Shown: positions 39,934 to 49,536 of the stretch, piece by piece
Position numbering within the stretch: the first letter of the stretch is position 1
How the letters are laid out: every line of letters begins with the position of its first letter
Source: Rheinheimera faecalis
GTDB taxonomy: Bacteria; Pseudomonadota; Gammaproteobacteria; Enterobacterales; Alteromonadaceae
Direction: 5' to 3'
Length of the DNA stretch: 64,000 nt
NCBI RefSeq assembly: GCF_021290965.1
Contig: NZ_JAJOYT010000001.1
Coordinates: forward strand, 558,001-622,000
Program-made: the position numbers and the translations under genes
The notes under the pieces: model-generated
Told to the model about the DNA's origin: nothing
The model's database searches: none
What the model saw: the letters and a program-made list of their open reading frames with translations, nothing else

Positions 39934-40947
39934 TTATTTAAGGCTCTCGACGATCTCTTTGATCAAGCTTGGGCCTTTATAAATAAAGTTGGAATAGACC
40001 TGAACCAGGTTAGCACCAGCGTCCATTTTTTCCTGTGCCGCTTTGGCTGAGTCTATGCCACCTACCCCAATAATTGGCATCTGTGGGCCTAAAGCTGCGC
40101 GGAACTGACGGATAATCTCCGTGCTCTTCTGCTGCACCGGCAAACCACTTAAACCGCCCATTTCATTGCCATATTTCAGGTGTTGCACTGAGCTTTTATC
40201 CAAGGTGGTGTTGGTTGCAATCACGCCGTCCATTTTACTGCGAAGCAAAGTCTCAGCCACTTGCTGCACTGCGACTTCGTCCATATCAGGTGCAATTTTG
40301 ACAAAAACCGGCACGTACTTGTCTTGTTGGGCCTGCAGATCCAGCTGCTCGTTTTTCACCGCCTGCAGCAAATCAAATAACGCATCACCAAATTGCAGAT
40401 CCCGCAGACCCGGTGTATTAGGTGAAGAAATATTCACTGTAATGTAGCTGGCGTGAGCATAAACCTTACGCATACATTCGATATAGTCGTCTTTGCCCTG
40501 CTCGTTAGGTGTGTCTTTGTTTTTGCCGATATTGATGCCAAGCACACCTTTGTAGCTCGATTTCTTTACGTTCTCAACCAGATAATCCACACCTTTGTTA
40601 TTAAATCCCATGCGATTAATAATGGCGTTCGCTTCAGGTAAACGGAACAAACGAGGTTTGTCATTCCCCACCTGAGGTCGTGGTGTCACAGTACCTACTT
40701 CAATAAAACCAAAACCCATCTGGCCAAAAGCGTCGATGCAATCGGCGTTTTTATCCAAACCCGCAGCTAAGCCCACAGGATTATCAAAATGAATACCGGC
40801 TACTGTCACAGGTTTTTTCGGTAAATCCTGACGCCACAGCAGTGATGCCGGGGTATTTTTTAAATGCTTTAAGCTGCCAAGGGCCAGGTGATGTGAAAAC
40901 TCAGCATCTGTACAAAACATTAAAGAACGCGCCAGTGAATAGAACAT
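39934..40947 (-). CDS. pyrD: Dihydroorotate dehydrogenase (quinone), class 2
   Basis: Membrane-associated FMN enzyme of pyrimidine synthesis. The 337-residue protein has the class 2 N-terminal membrane helix ([20 protein letters not shown]), [20 protein letters not shown], the catalytic Ser region [14 protein letters not shown], and [19 protein letters not shown] at the end. Length equals E. coli PyrD (336). Upstream of zapC in the same direction with 109 bases between and no terminator seen. Confidence 0.96.
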   Translation of the reverse strand: MFYSLARSLMFCTDAEFSHHLALGSLKHLKNTPASLLWRQDLPKKPVTVAGIHFDNPVGLAAGLDKNADCIDAFGQMGFGFIEVGTVTPRPQVGNDKPRLFRLPEANAIINRMGFNNKGVDYLVENVKKSSYKGVLGINIGKNKDTPNEQGKDDYIECMRKVYAHASYITVNISSPNTPGLRDLQFGDALFDLLQAVKNEQLDLQAQQDKYVPVFVKIAPDMDEVAVQQVAETLLRSKMDGVIATNTTLDKSSVQHLKYGNEMGGLSGLPVQQKSTEIIRQFRAALGPQMPIIGVGGIDSAKAAQEKMDAGANLVQVYSNFIYKGPSLIKEIVESLK

Positions 40948-40999
40948 AACAACCTGCTTTTGTCAGTAAAGGGGAAAGTTAAAATCTTAGTGTGCCGTA

Positions 41000-41028
41000 A
41001 AAAGCACCGGCTCTAAAAAGAGCCGGTG
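41000..41028 (-). terminator. Terminator of the NAD-glutamate dehydrogenase gene
   Basis: Perfect ten-base stem CACCGGCTCT / AGAGCCGGTG with a four-base loop, then CTTTTTA on the minus strand. Confidence 0.88.
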
Positions 41029-41048
41029 TATTCTAGCTGGAAGCTGAA

Positions 41049-44000
41049 TTATTTCACAGGGTCACAGTGATGGCTGAGTAACATCAGCTCACGCAAAGCC
41101 ACTGAGAACTTGGCAAATTCATGGCTTTTCGTGGTTTTGAACTCGGCCAGCATTTGACGCCAGCGCGCCAGTACTGGTTCATGTTCTGTGATCCAGCTGC
41201 CGATCACAGCTTCTGCATCACAAGCACCACCACAACCACGAACTACGACAGCAGACAGAGCACGTTGTTGCCAGTCCAGCTCTTCGCGGTACGAAGCACG
41301 AGCCAGAGCCTGCCAATGGTTAGCCACTGGTTGCTGCGTAATTTGCTCCAGGAACCAGTGCAGATCTAAACGGTCGCCCAGTTTGAAGTAAATTTCAGCA
41401 CTCAGCAGCAGGCCATTTTTCTCTGCATCTGCCACCTGGGCAATATCCATCACAGAGAAACAAGTACTCAGCTGAGCTAAATAACGGGCTACGTCAGCAG
41501 GCACGCCTTGTTCAATAAAGGCTTGCTCGTTGACTGCAAGTTGTTCAGCTTCGGCAGGCGCCAGTAATTTTTGCAGGTTATTGCTGATTTCAACAAAAGC
41601 AGGTTTGAAGAAATCTATCGTCTGCTGAATATCCAGCGCCTTGTTACGGTGACGTAAGAACCAACGTGTCGTGCGACGCATAGTGCGGCGTAACTGGTGG
41701 AATAACTTAATCTGCAGCGCTGCTGGGATTACGTTATCCAATTCTTCCAGCTTGTTCCATACAGCTTCCACATCAAATAAGTCGCGGGCTATGGTGTAGC
41801 AGACTGCGACTTCTGCAATAGAAGAACCTGTTTCTTCCATCATACGCTGAGCAAAGTTAGCGCCCATATCGTTGACAATCAGGTTAGCCAGTTTGGTGGC
41901 GATGATCTCAGCTTTTAACGGGTGAGTTTCCATCTCTTTGGCATAACTTTGCTGCAGTACTTTCGGGAATGCAGTAAACAGATGACGTTTGAAGTAACTG
42001 TTTTCATAAATTTCCGGCAGTACCAGCCACTCTTTCATTACCATTTTGCCGTAAGCGGTCAGAATGGCCAGCTCAGGACGGGTTAAACCCTGGCCTTTGG
42101 CAGTGCGTTCAGCCAGTGCGTCATCTGAAGGTAAAAACTCCAGTTCACGGTTTAACTTGCCGTCTTTTTCCAGGGCATGGATAAAGCGGGTGTATTCCTT
42201 CATCTGCTCAGCGCCCAGCACTGAAGACACAGAAATACTCTGAGTTTGACGGTAACAGTCGTTAATAACGATATCAGCCACATCAGTCGTCATAGCAGCT
42301 AACAACTCGTTACGTTGCTTCAGCGTCATATCACCGCTTGCAACCAGAGCGTTTAACAGTATTTTGATGTTTACTTCGTTATCCGAACAGTCTACGCCAC
42401 CTACGTTATCGATAAAGTCAGTGTTGATGCGGCCACCGTTGTTCGCGTATTCGATACGACCACGTTGAGTAGTACCTAAGTTGCCGCCCTCGCCTATAAC
42501 TTTGGCTTTCACTTCTTTACCGTTGACGCGAACCGCTTCTGAACCACGGTCACCTACTTCAGCATGAGTTTCATCAGTGGCTTTAACGTAAGTACCGATA
42601 CCACCGTTCCAAATCAGATCCACGTCCATCATCAATGCGGCGCGGATAAATTCGTTTGGTGTCAGGCTGACTGCTGTAGTACCTAACATCTGCTGAATTT
42701 GTGGTGTCAGCTTGATCGATTTGGCGCTACGGGAGAACAAACCACCACCTTCGGAGATCAGTGACTTATCAAAGTCATCCCAGGTCGAGGTTGGTAAGTT
42801 AAACATGCGCTCACGTTCAACAAAGGTTTTTGCTGCATCTGGATTTGGGTCCACAAAAATGTGCATATGGTTAAATGCGACCTGCAGACGGATATGTTTG
42901 GATAACAGCATGCCGTTACCAAAGACGTCACCGGCCATATCACCTATACCCACACAAGTGAAATCTGTAGTCTGACAGTCGATGCCTACTTCGCGGAAGT
43001 GACGTTTCACCGACTCCCAACCACCGCGAGCTGTAATACCCATACCTTTGTGGTCGTAACCGTTTGAACCACCTGATGCAAAGGCATCACCTAACCAGTG
43101 ATTGTATTCAGCAGAAATAGCGTTGGCGATATCAGAGAAAGTCGCTGTGCCTTTGTCGGCTGCTACTACTAAATACGGGTCATCTTCGTCTAAACGTACA
43201 ACAGATTTAGGCGGAACAATCTGGCCCTGCACTATATTGTCCGTAATATCCAACAGACCACGGATAAAGGTGCGGTAACATTCTTTACCTTCGTTTAAGA
43301 AGGCTTCACGGCCACCGGTTTCTGGTAATTTTTTACAAACAAAACCACCTTTAGCACCTACTGGTACTATCACAGTGTTTTTTACTTGCTGAGCTTTGAC
43401 CAGACCTAAAACTTCAGTACGGAAGTCTTCACGACGGTCAGACCAACGCAGACCACCACGAGCGACCTTGCCACCGCGTAAATGCACACCTTCAACGCGT
43501 GGTGAGTACACAAAAATCTCAAAGGCCGGCACTGGCAAAGGCATATCCGGCACTAAAGACGACTTCACCTTAAAGGAGATGTAGCTCTTCTGCTGGCCCT
43601 GGGCATTTGGCTGGAAGTAGTTAGTACGTAAGGTAGCCGACATCATGGCAACAAAACGACGGATGATACGGTCATCATCCAGGTTCACTACGCTATCCAG
43701 TTGCTCGTTTAACTGCTTTTCAATGGCTTCAATAGCTGCTGCGTCACCAGTGTTTTGTGGATCAAACTTGGTGTTAAAGAGTTGCACTAACAAATGCGCC
43801 AGTTTTGGATAACGGGCAAAAGCGTTTTCTACGTAAGACTGGCTGAACGTGCCGCCGATCTGACGTTTGTATTTAGCATAAGCACGTAATAACGAGGCTT
43901 CACGGCCTGTTAAACCAGCGCCTAAAATCAGACGGTTAAAGCCGTCGTCTTCCAGATCGCCTTTCCATACTTTGGCAAACGAGTCCTGGAAAGATAACTG

Positions 44001-45887
44001 CGCTTGTTCAAAGTCAGTTGGCATAGCACCGTTGACTTCCATCGCGAAGTTTAAGATCCAGCTGACAGAACCATCCGGGCAACGCACGGCATAAGGGGTT
44101 TCACCTATGACGCGTAAACCGAAGTTTTCCAGTATTGGCAAAACATCAGATAAGTGGATTGGGTGATCTTTATGGAACAGGTTCAGACGTACAGCTTTGC
44201 TGTCGTTACGTTCTTCCTGAGGACGGTAAAACAACATGTCCAGGCGGTGTTCGTCGTTTAGCGACTCAATTTTTTCAATGTCAACCAAGGCATCGTTTGG
44301 CAACATTTCGTCTTTGTAAGACGACGGGAAAGCCGTTAAATACTTACGCGCCAGTTCACGACCACGGGCTTCGCCATAATGGCCAACCAGTGCCGATTCC
44401 AGCTTATCTTCCCAGGTACGGGCCGCTTCAACTAAATTGCGTTCAATTTCTTTCACATTAAACTCGATATTGTTATCGTTGATCCGAACGAAATAATGGG
44501 TACGCGCCAACACAGACTCAGAGAAGTAAGTGGTGAATTCCACAGCTTCAGTGCTGCCCAGAGACTGAGCCAGAATTTGTTGTGTGACTTTACGCAGCTG
44601 AGTGTTGTAACGCTCACGCGGCACATACACCATAGCCGAGACAAAACGGCCGAAGGCGTCTTTACGCACAAACAGACGTGTCATATCACGTTCCTGCATT
44701 TGCAGTACGCCAGTCGACACATCTAACAACTCGTCTGTGGTGGCCTGGATCAACTCATCCCGTGGGTAAGTTTCAAGAATGTTTAACAGCGCTTTATAAG
44801 CGTGAGTACCATGGGCAAAACCAGACTTCGCCATTACTTTGGCCAGCTTGTTTTTCAGCAATGGAATATCAGCGGCGCTGTTGTTGTATAAGGATGACGA
44901 GTACAAACCAATAAAACGGTCTTCCCCTATCACATGGCCTTTGTCGTCAAAACGCTTAATACCCACATAGTCGATATAAGCAGGACGATGCACGCGGGAT
45001 TTATTATTGGTTTTGGTCAGGATCAGCAAAGACGAACTTAACGCCTGCTTGCGGGCCTGCTCTGGTAAATCAGATAACATTAAATCGCGTGACGTAGAAC
45101 GGCGCATTAAACCTAAAGCGCTGTCGTTGACGCCCTCAATTTTATGGTCGCCCTCTACCGCTTTGATGCGGTATTCACGATAACCCAACAAGGTGAAGTT
45201 ATCTTTGGCCATCCAGTTTAAAAACTCTATGGCTTGATCTAATTCGGTTGAATGGATGGAAGCGGCTTGTTTTGGTAAGTCAGCAATGACCTGCAGCAGT
45301 TTAGCCCGGGTTGGTTTCCAGTCCTGCACAGCTAAAGACACATCTTCCATCACAGATTGCAGTTCAGAGGTTAAAGCTTCCACTGCAGCTTTGTCTGTCA
45401 TGCGATCAATTTCGATATGGAACACGGTTTGTTCAGTGCTGGCTTGCTCCACAGTGCCCAGTTTAAAAAAGTCCGTGATGTCGTTTTTATCGTTACGGAG
45501 CGTTTGCAATGGGTAATGCAATAACAAATGAGCGGTAATGGATTGGCGGCTTAATGCCATCCGTACTGAGTCCACTAAAAACGGGCTGTCTTTCACTACG
45601 ATTTCAACAATAGTGTGTTTAGACTCCCAGCCGTGTTTTGCGATCTCAGGGTTAAAAACGCGGATTAATGCTTTTGCATCGGTATGACCGTTAAAGCTTT
45701 GCCATAAGCTTAATGCAGCGCCATATAAATCGCTGTCATTACGACCAAACAAATCTTCATGAGACATATTGCCATACAGAGTGTGGGCAAATTTTTCGAC
45801 CAGTTCGACCTGATCTTTGACTTTAGAACGAATAAGCTTACTTACATTTTGTAGTAGTACAGAAGGTTGACCGTCTATCAGTGCCAT
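41049..45887 (-). CDS. gdhB: NAD-specific glutamate dehydrogenase, 180 kDa class
   Basis: A 1612-residue enzyme converting glutamate to 2-oxoglutarate and ammonia, the large (L-GDH180) type known from Streptomyces and Pseudomonas. A long N-terminal ACT-like regulatory region (about residues 1-700) precedes the catalytic core: GGKVARGGLRWSDRREDFR, VPVGAKGGFVCKKLP (near residue 845, catalytic Lys) and GIGDMAGDVFGNGMLLS for NAD binding. A helical C-terminal domain of about 400 residues follows. The start has AAGGA six bases upstream. Monocistronic with its own terminator; the enzyme feeds the TCA cycle during growth on amino acids. Confidence 0.95.
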   Translation of the reverse strand: MALIDGQPSVLLQNVSKLIRSKVKDQVELVEKFAHTLYGNMSHEDLFGRNDSDLYGAALSLWQSFNGHTDAKALIRVFNPEIAKHGWESKHTIVEIVVKDSPFLVDSVRMALSRQSITAHLLLHYPLQTLRNDKNDITDFFKLGTVEQASTEQTVFHIEIDRMTDKAAVEALTSELQSVMEDVSLAVQDWKPTRAKLLQVIADLPKQAASIHSTELDQAIEFLNWMAKDNFTLLGYREYRIKAVEGDHKIEGVNDSALGLMRRSTSRDLMLSDLPEQARKQALSSSLLILTKTNNKSRVHRPAYIDYVGIKRFDDKGHVIGEDRFIGLYSSSLYNNSAADIPLLKNKLAKVMAKSGFAHGTHAYKALLNILETYPRDELIQATTDELLDVSTGVLQMQERDMTRLFVRKDAFGRFVSAMVYVPRERYNTQLRKVTQQILAQSLGSTEAVEFTTYFSESVLARTHYFVRINDNNIEFNVKEIERNLVEAARTWEDKLESALVGHYGEARGRELARKYLTAFPSSYKDEMLPNDALVDIEKIESLNDEHRLDMLFYRPQEERNDSKAVRLNLFHKDHPIHLSDVLPILENFGLRVIGETPYAVRCPDGSVSWILNFAMEVNGAMPTDFEQAQLSFQDSFAKVWKGDLEDDGFNRLILGAGLTGREASLLRAYAKYKRQIGGTFSQSYVENAFARYPKLAHLLVQLFNTKFDPQNTGDAAAIEAIEKQLNEQLDSVVNLDDDRIIRRFVAMMSATLRTNYFQPNAQGQQKSYISFKVKSSLVPDMPLPVPAFEIFVYSPRVEGVHLRGGKVARGGLRWSDRREDFRTEVLGLVKAQQVKNTVIVPVGAKGGFVCKKLPETGGREAFLNEGKECYRTFIRGLLDITDNIVQGQIVPPKSVVRLDEDDPYLVVAADKGTATFSDIANAISAEYNHWLGDAFASGGSNGYDHKGMGITARGGWESVKRHFREVGIDCQTTDFTCVGIGDMAGDVFGNGMLLSKHIRLQVAFNHMHIFVDPNPDAAKTFVERERMFNLPTSTWDDFDKSLISEGGGLFSRSAKSIKLTPQIQQMLGTTAVSLTPNEFIRAALMMDVDLIWNGGIGTYVKATDETHAEVGDRGSEAVRVNGKEVKAKVIGEGGNLGTTQRGRIEYANNGGRINTDFIDNVGGVDCSDNEVNIKILLNALVASGDMTLKQRNELLAAMTTDVADIVINDCYRQTQSISVSSVLGAEQMKEYTRFIHALEKDGKLNRELEFLPSDDALAERTAKGQGLTRPELAILTAYGKMVMKEWLVLPEIYENSYFKRHLFTAFPKVLQQSYAKEMETHPLKAEIIATKLANLIVNDMGANFAQRMMEETGSSIAEVAVCYTIARDLFDVEAVWNKLEELDNVIPAALQIKLFHQLRRTMRRTTRWFLRHRNKALDIQQTIDFFKPAFVEISNNLQKLLAPAEAEQLAVNEQAFIEQGVPADVARYLAQLSTCFSVMDIAQVADAEKNGLLLSAEIYFKLGDRLDLHWFLEQITQQPVANHWQALARASYREELDWQQRALSAVVVRGCGGACDAEAVIGSWITEHEPVLARWRQMLAEFKTTKSHEFAKFSVALRELMLLSHHCDPVK

Positions 45888-46065
45888 TTTTGTATCCTTT
45901 TTTGAAACCTCAGACTACGAAGACTGGGTTTACTTACATACAGAGCGTGTCAGGTGCGAAGTTTATTGAGTATTGACGGGCTTTTCGAGCTTTATTTATG
46001 TCTTTGTTACTGGTTGTACCAGAATAAAAATCGCTGATTTGACAAGTTATTCATCCGCTGTAAAT

Positions 46066-46091
46066 AGAAAATGGCCTTACGGCCATTTTCT
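46066..46091 (-). terminator. Terminator of the RND/DUF1302 cluster
   Basis: Perfect 11-base stem AGAAAATGGCC / GGCCATTTTCT with loop TTAC, 24 bases after the RND gene stop. The rest of the 227 bp gap should hold the glutamate dehydrogenase promoter; no confident boxes seen. Confidence 0.85.
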
Positions 46092-46114
46092 TGTTTAAAC
46101 ATGCAGTTTTGTGA

Positions 46115-48433
46115 CTAGTTATTTTTTCGCCAGAAAAATGCTGCCAGTGCAGGTAACACCAGAATTGCACCGAGCATATTCACTAAAAACATAAAGGTCA
46201 GCAGTATGCCCATATCGACCTGGAATTTCAGCGCCGAGAATACCCAGGTGCTGACACCAATGGCCAAGGTGATACCGGTAAAGAGTACCGCACTACCCGT
46301 CTCTTTTAATGCAGTGAAATAAGCCTGACGTAGCGGCGTGCCATCACGCAGCAATTGCGTCATATTCGACAGGATGTAAATACCATAGTCGACACCTATA
46401 CCCACACCCAGCGCTATCACAGGTAAAGTGGACACTGTTAAACCAATTTCCAGTTTGGTCATCAAGGCAGTCGCCAGAATAGACACCACATAAAGTGGCA
46501 CTATCACAGCCACTGTGGCTTTGACCGAACGGAAGCTGATTAAACACAGCACTATCACTGCAGCATAGACGTACCACATCATAGGCGTCTGAGCCGCATC
46601 CACAGCTTCGTTCGTAGCCGCCATTACACCTACAGGACCAGAAGCTAATTTAAACTTCACCTCGTCAGTGCTCAATTCTGCGCCTGCTTTCTTCGCAGCA
46701 GCAACCACAGTTTCAATGGTCTCGGCTTTATGGTCGTTTAAGAACAGGATCACCGGCATCACAGAGCAGTCGCTATTGAGCAGACCAGTGCTGGTTTCTA
46801 CCCGACTGGACGACTGCACTAAGCTCTCTGTGGTGCGTGGCAACACTTTCCATTTCACATTGCCTTCGTTATACGCCGCATTGATGGTTTTGGACACCGA
46901 CGCCAGCGACACAGCAGACTGCACCCCTGGCACGTTTTCCATTTGCCACTGGAACTGATCAACACGATTCATCACATCGTGGAAAGTACAGCCGTTGGCC
47001 GGAGTTTCCACCATCACATTGATGTAATCGACAGAAATAGCGTAACGGTCAGTGATCAGGAAAGTATCCTGGTTATAGACTGAGTCTTCATGCAGGGCTG
47101 GTGCACCAGGGTGCAAATCACCAATTTTCAGATAAGCACTTTGCTGCCAGCCCAAGGCAAATAATGCGGCCGTGGCTATTAAAATTACCACCGCATATTT
47201 AGGTGTGGCAAAAGCAGACAAGCCATACCAGAACTTTTCAATACGCGGATGTGGTGTCTGGACTTTCTGCTTGTACTTGTCGCTGAATTTCACATAAGAC
47301 ATCAATACAGGTAATAAGATCAGGTTGGTCAGGATAATAATACCCACACCTAAACTGGCGGTAATAGCCAATTCACGAATGACACCTATATCAATAATGA
47401 GCAGAGTTAAAAAACCAACAGTGTCGGATAACAGAGCAATACCACCTGGGATCAACAGCTTACGGAAGCTAGCCTGAGCCGCTGTTTTAGCATCCATCCC
47501 CAAAGCAACGTTTTTACCTGTCGCATTGATCATCTGTACGCCATGGCTGACACCTATAGCAAAGACCAGAAATGGCACCAGAATCGACATGGGGTCAATA
47601 CCAAAACCCAATACGGTCAGCATACCCATCTGCCAAATAACAGCAATTAAAGAACAGGCAATAGGCAATAAGGTCAGCATCACTGAACCGCTGAACAGAT
47701 ACACCATAATGGCTGTGATCACTATAGCAACGGCAAAAAAGGCCAATACACCTTTAGCGCCGTCGGCCACGTCACCTACCATTTTGGCAAAGCCGATAAT
47801 ATGGACGCTCAGATTTTCGTTTTGATACTGGCCACGCACCTGCTGCTCAAGCTCTGCGGCAAATTTAATGGTATCGAGTTTCTGCTGAGTGTCAGGGTCC
47901 ACTTCCAACAGTTGGGCTGTCACCATGGCACAGCTAAAATCATCAGCCACCATACGACCCACAATACCGGCCTTCTCGACGTTGGATTTGACGACAGCCA
48001 AACCTTCAGCAGTCGGAGCAAAGTCAGCAGGGATCACTGGACCACCAGCAAAACCATCTTCAACCACTTCAACAAAACGGGTGCTTGGGCTGTATAGAGA
48101 TTTCACCAGACTGCGGTCTACACCGGGCAGGTAATAAATCTGATCATGGATTTTTTTAAAGGACGCAAAAAAATCCGGGTTAAAAATATCACCTTTGGCA
48201 TCACAGACTGACACCAGAATATTATTAGCACCACCAAAGTCTTTGGCGTGCTGCATATAGGTTTGCATGTATTCATGCTGCAACGGGATATTTTTAGTAA
48301 AAGCTGCATCCAGTTTAATTTGGGTAGCTTTGAATAATAAAAACAAAGTAGCGAGTACAAAAAGTACGATGACAGCCATACGGTGACGGAATAATACCGT
48401 CTCGCAGTTGGTTACAATTCGATTCAGACTCAT
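46115..48433 (-). CDS. RND superfamily (MMPL-type) transporter
   Basis: A 772-residue inner-membrane protein with the duplicated RND layout: one membrane helix (about 18-36), a periplasmic loop (about 40-230), five helices, a helix near 415, a second loop (about 435-610), and five helices. The proton-relay dyad is kept only in the second half (GIGVDYGIYILSN); the first half has FAIGVSHGVQMI at the same place. It is the last gene of a cluster with DUF1302, DUF1329 and a YCF48-like gene, one base after the latter. MMPL pumps often move lipids, but the cargo here is unknown. Confidence 0.9.
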   Translation of the reverse strand: MSLNRIVTNCETVLFRHRMAVIVLFVLATLFLLFKATQIKLDAAFTKNIPLQHEYMQTYMQHAKDFGGANNILVSVCDAKGDIFNPDFFASFKKIHDQIYYLPGVDRSLVKSLYSPSTRFVEVVEDGFAGGPVIPADFAPTAEGLAVVKSNVEKAGIVGRMVADDFSCAMVTAQLLEVDPDTQQKLDTIKFAAELEQQVRGQYQNENLSVHIIGFAKMVGDVADGAKGVLAFFAVAIVITAIMVYLFSGSVMLTLLPIACSLIAVIWQMGMLTVLGFGIDPMSILVPFLVFAIGVSHGVQMINATGKNVALGMDAKTAAQASFRKLLIPGGIALLSDTVGFLTLLIIDIGVIRELAITASLGVGIIILTNLILLPVLMSYVKFSDKYKQKVQTPHPRIEKFWYGLSAFATPKYAVVILIATAALFALGWQQSAYLKIGDLHPGAPALHEDSVYNQDTFLITDRYAISVDYINVMVETPANGCTFHDVMNRVDQFQWQMENVPGVQSAVSLASVSKTINAAYNEGNVKWKVLPRTTESLVQSSSRVETSTGLLNSDCSVMPVILFLNDHKAETIETVVAAAKKAGAELSTDEVKFKLASGPVGVMAATNEAVDAAQTPMMWYVYAAVIVLCLISFRSVKATVAVIVPLYVVSILATALMTKLEIGLTVSTLPVIALGVGIGVDYGIYILSNMTQLLRDGTPLRQAYFTALKETGSAVLFTGITLAIGVSTWVFSALKFQVDMGILLTFMFLVNMLGAILVLPALAAFFWRKNN

Positions 48434-48434
48434 G

Positions 48435-49460
48435 TTATTCCGGCTTCTTGATTGCTAAGGTTCGAATTCCAGCTTCGGTCACTAATACCAGCTGATCCTT
48501 GACTGCGACGGCATTCAAAATGGCTTTACTATCTGGTGTGTGCATTGATGTAAAACTGACACCATCATCCTGACTGACTAACAAAGTGCCTGCATTTCCT
48601 GTCAGATAGACATTGCCAGCATCGTCCGTCAGCACACTGTTTAGTGTAGCGGTATGGTTCAGTTTTATTTCCTGCCAGCTTTGGCCCAAATCTGTGCTTC
48701 TGAATACATGACCACGTAAGCCTGCAGCGATCAGGCTGTTTTTAGCTGTCATCGTCAGACCAAACAACGAGCCATTATAAAACTCCGTATGGCGGGTCCA
48801 ACTCTTTCCAAAATCTGCACTGGTGGCAAAAAAACCTGCTTCACCAATCAGATACAGCACATTGTTGTGCTGATAAATACGGTTAAAATGCGGTAACACC
48901 GATGCACGTTCTTCCAGATAAGCGTCAGGGTCGCTTTCCTGCAACTCTTTTAAATACTCCTGATCGTCCGCGCCGACCAATTCCAGGTGAAATTCATCCA
49001 GCCATGTCTTGCCGCCGTCCGTGGTGCGGTAAAACATACCATAAGCGCCTAAAGCTATACCGTTATTAGCGTCAGCAAATAAAATATCAAACAGCGGTTT
49101 ATCAGTTTCAGGCTTAAATTGCTGCAACTGCCAGCTTTGACCACCGTCCTGAGTGGCAATAATAGTAGCGTCATGCCCTACTGCCCAACCATGTTTTTCA
49201 TCAGAGAAATACACTGATGTAAACAGGCTTTGTACCGGCGTCTGAATTTGTGTCCAACTGGAACTGTCTTTACTGACCAGCAGATGACCTCGATCGCCGA
49301 CTGCGACATAAAGCTGATCATTGACACGAATTAAATCAGTCAAAACTGCCTTTTCAGCCAAAGGCATCAGATAAGATGGAGTTGGCGCAGCGGCAGACTC
49401 AGCATGAATTTGGGTTGTCAGCAGCAAAGCTGCGACAGAGGATAAAAGTTTAACCATCAT
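48435..49460 (-). CDS. YCF48/BNR-repeat periplasmic protein
   Basis: A 341-residue exported protein with a signal peptide (ends TTQIHA) and a beta-propeller built of repeats with the pattern S-x-D-x-G-x-SW, for example TQDGGQSW, TTDGGKTWLD, SADFGKSWTR and STDLGQSWQE. It resembles the YCF48/Hcf136 photosystem II assembly family by fold only; no photosynthesis is implied. Partners of MMPL transporters in many Proteobacteria have this form. A GTG at 49472 is an alternative start. The gene is one base from the transporter, so the two are surely cotranslated. Confidence 0.85.
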   Translation of the reverse strand: MMVKLLSSVAALLLTTQIHAESAAAPTPSYLMPLAEKAVLTDLIRVNDQLYVAVGDRGHLLVSKDSSSWTQIQTPVQSLFTSVYFSDEKHGWAVGHDATIIATQDGGQSWQLQQFKPETDKPLFDILFADANNGIALGAYGMFYRTTDGGKTWLDEFHLELVGADDQEYLKELQESDPDAYLEERASVLPHFNRIYQHNNVLYLIGEAGFFATSADFGKSWTRHTEFYNGSLFGLTMTAKNSLIAAGLRGHVFRSTDLGQSWQEIKLNHTATLNSVLTDDAGNVYLTGNAGTLLVSQDDGVSFTSMHTPDSKAILNAVAVKDQLVLVTEAGIRTLAIKKPE

Positions 49461-49490
49461 TAGAGTTTTCACTCAGCTTCAATTTAGAAA

Positions 49491-49520
49491 CAAAAACGGT
49501 TGGCATCAAGCCAACCGTTT
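49491..49520 (-). terminator. Terminator or attenuator inside the envelope cluster
   Basis: Eleven-base stem AAACGGTTGGC / GCCAACCGTTT, five-base loop, then TTGTTTCT on the minus strand, 17 bases after the DUF1329 stop. It could make outer-membrane genes more abundant than the downstream pump. Confidence 0.75.
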
Positions 49521-49536
49521 ATTACATGTCTACAGC

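Noticed and set aside
42712-45516. Several 60-110 codon ORFs antisense to the glutamate dehydrogenase gene
   Set aside because: Expected by chance opposite a 4.8 kb coding sequence with biased codon use; none has independent signals.
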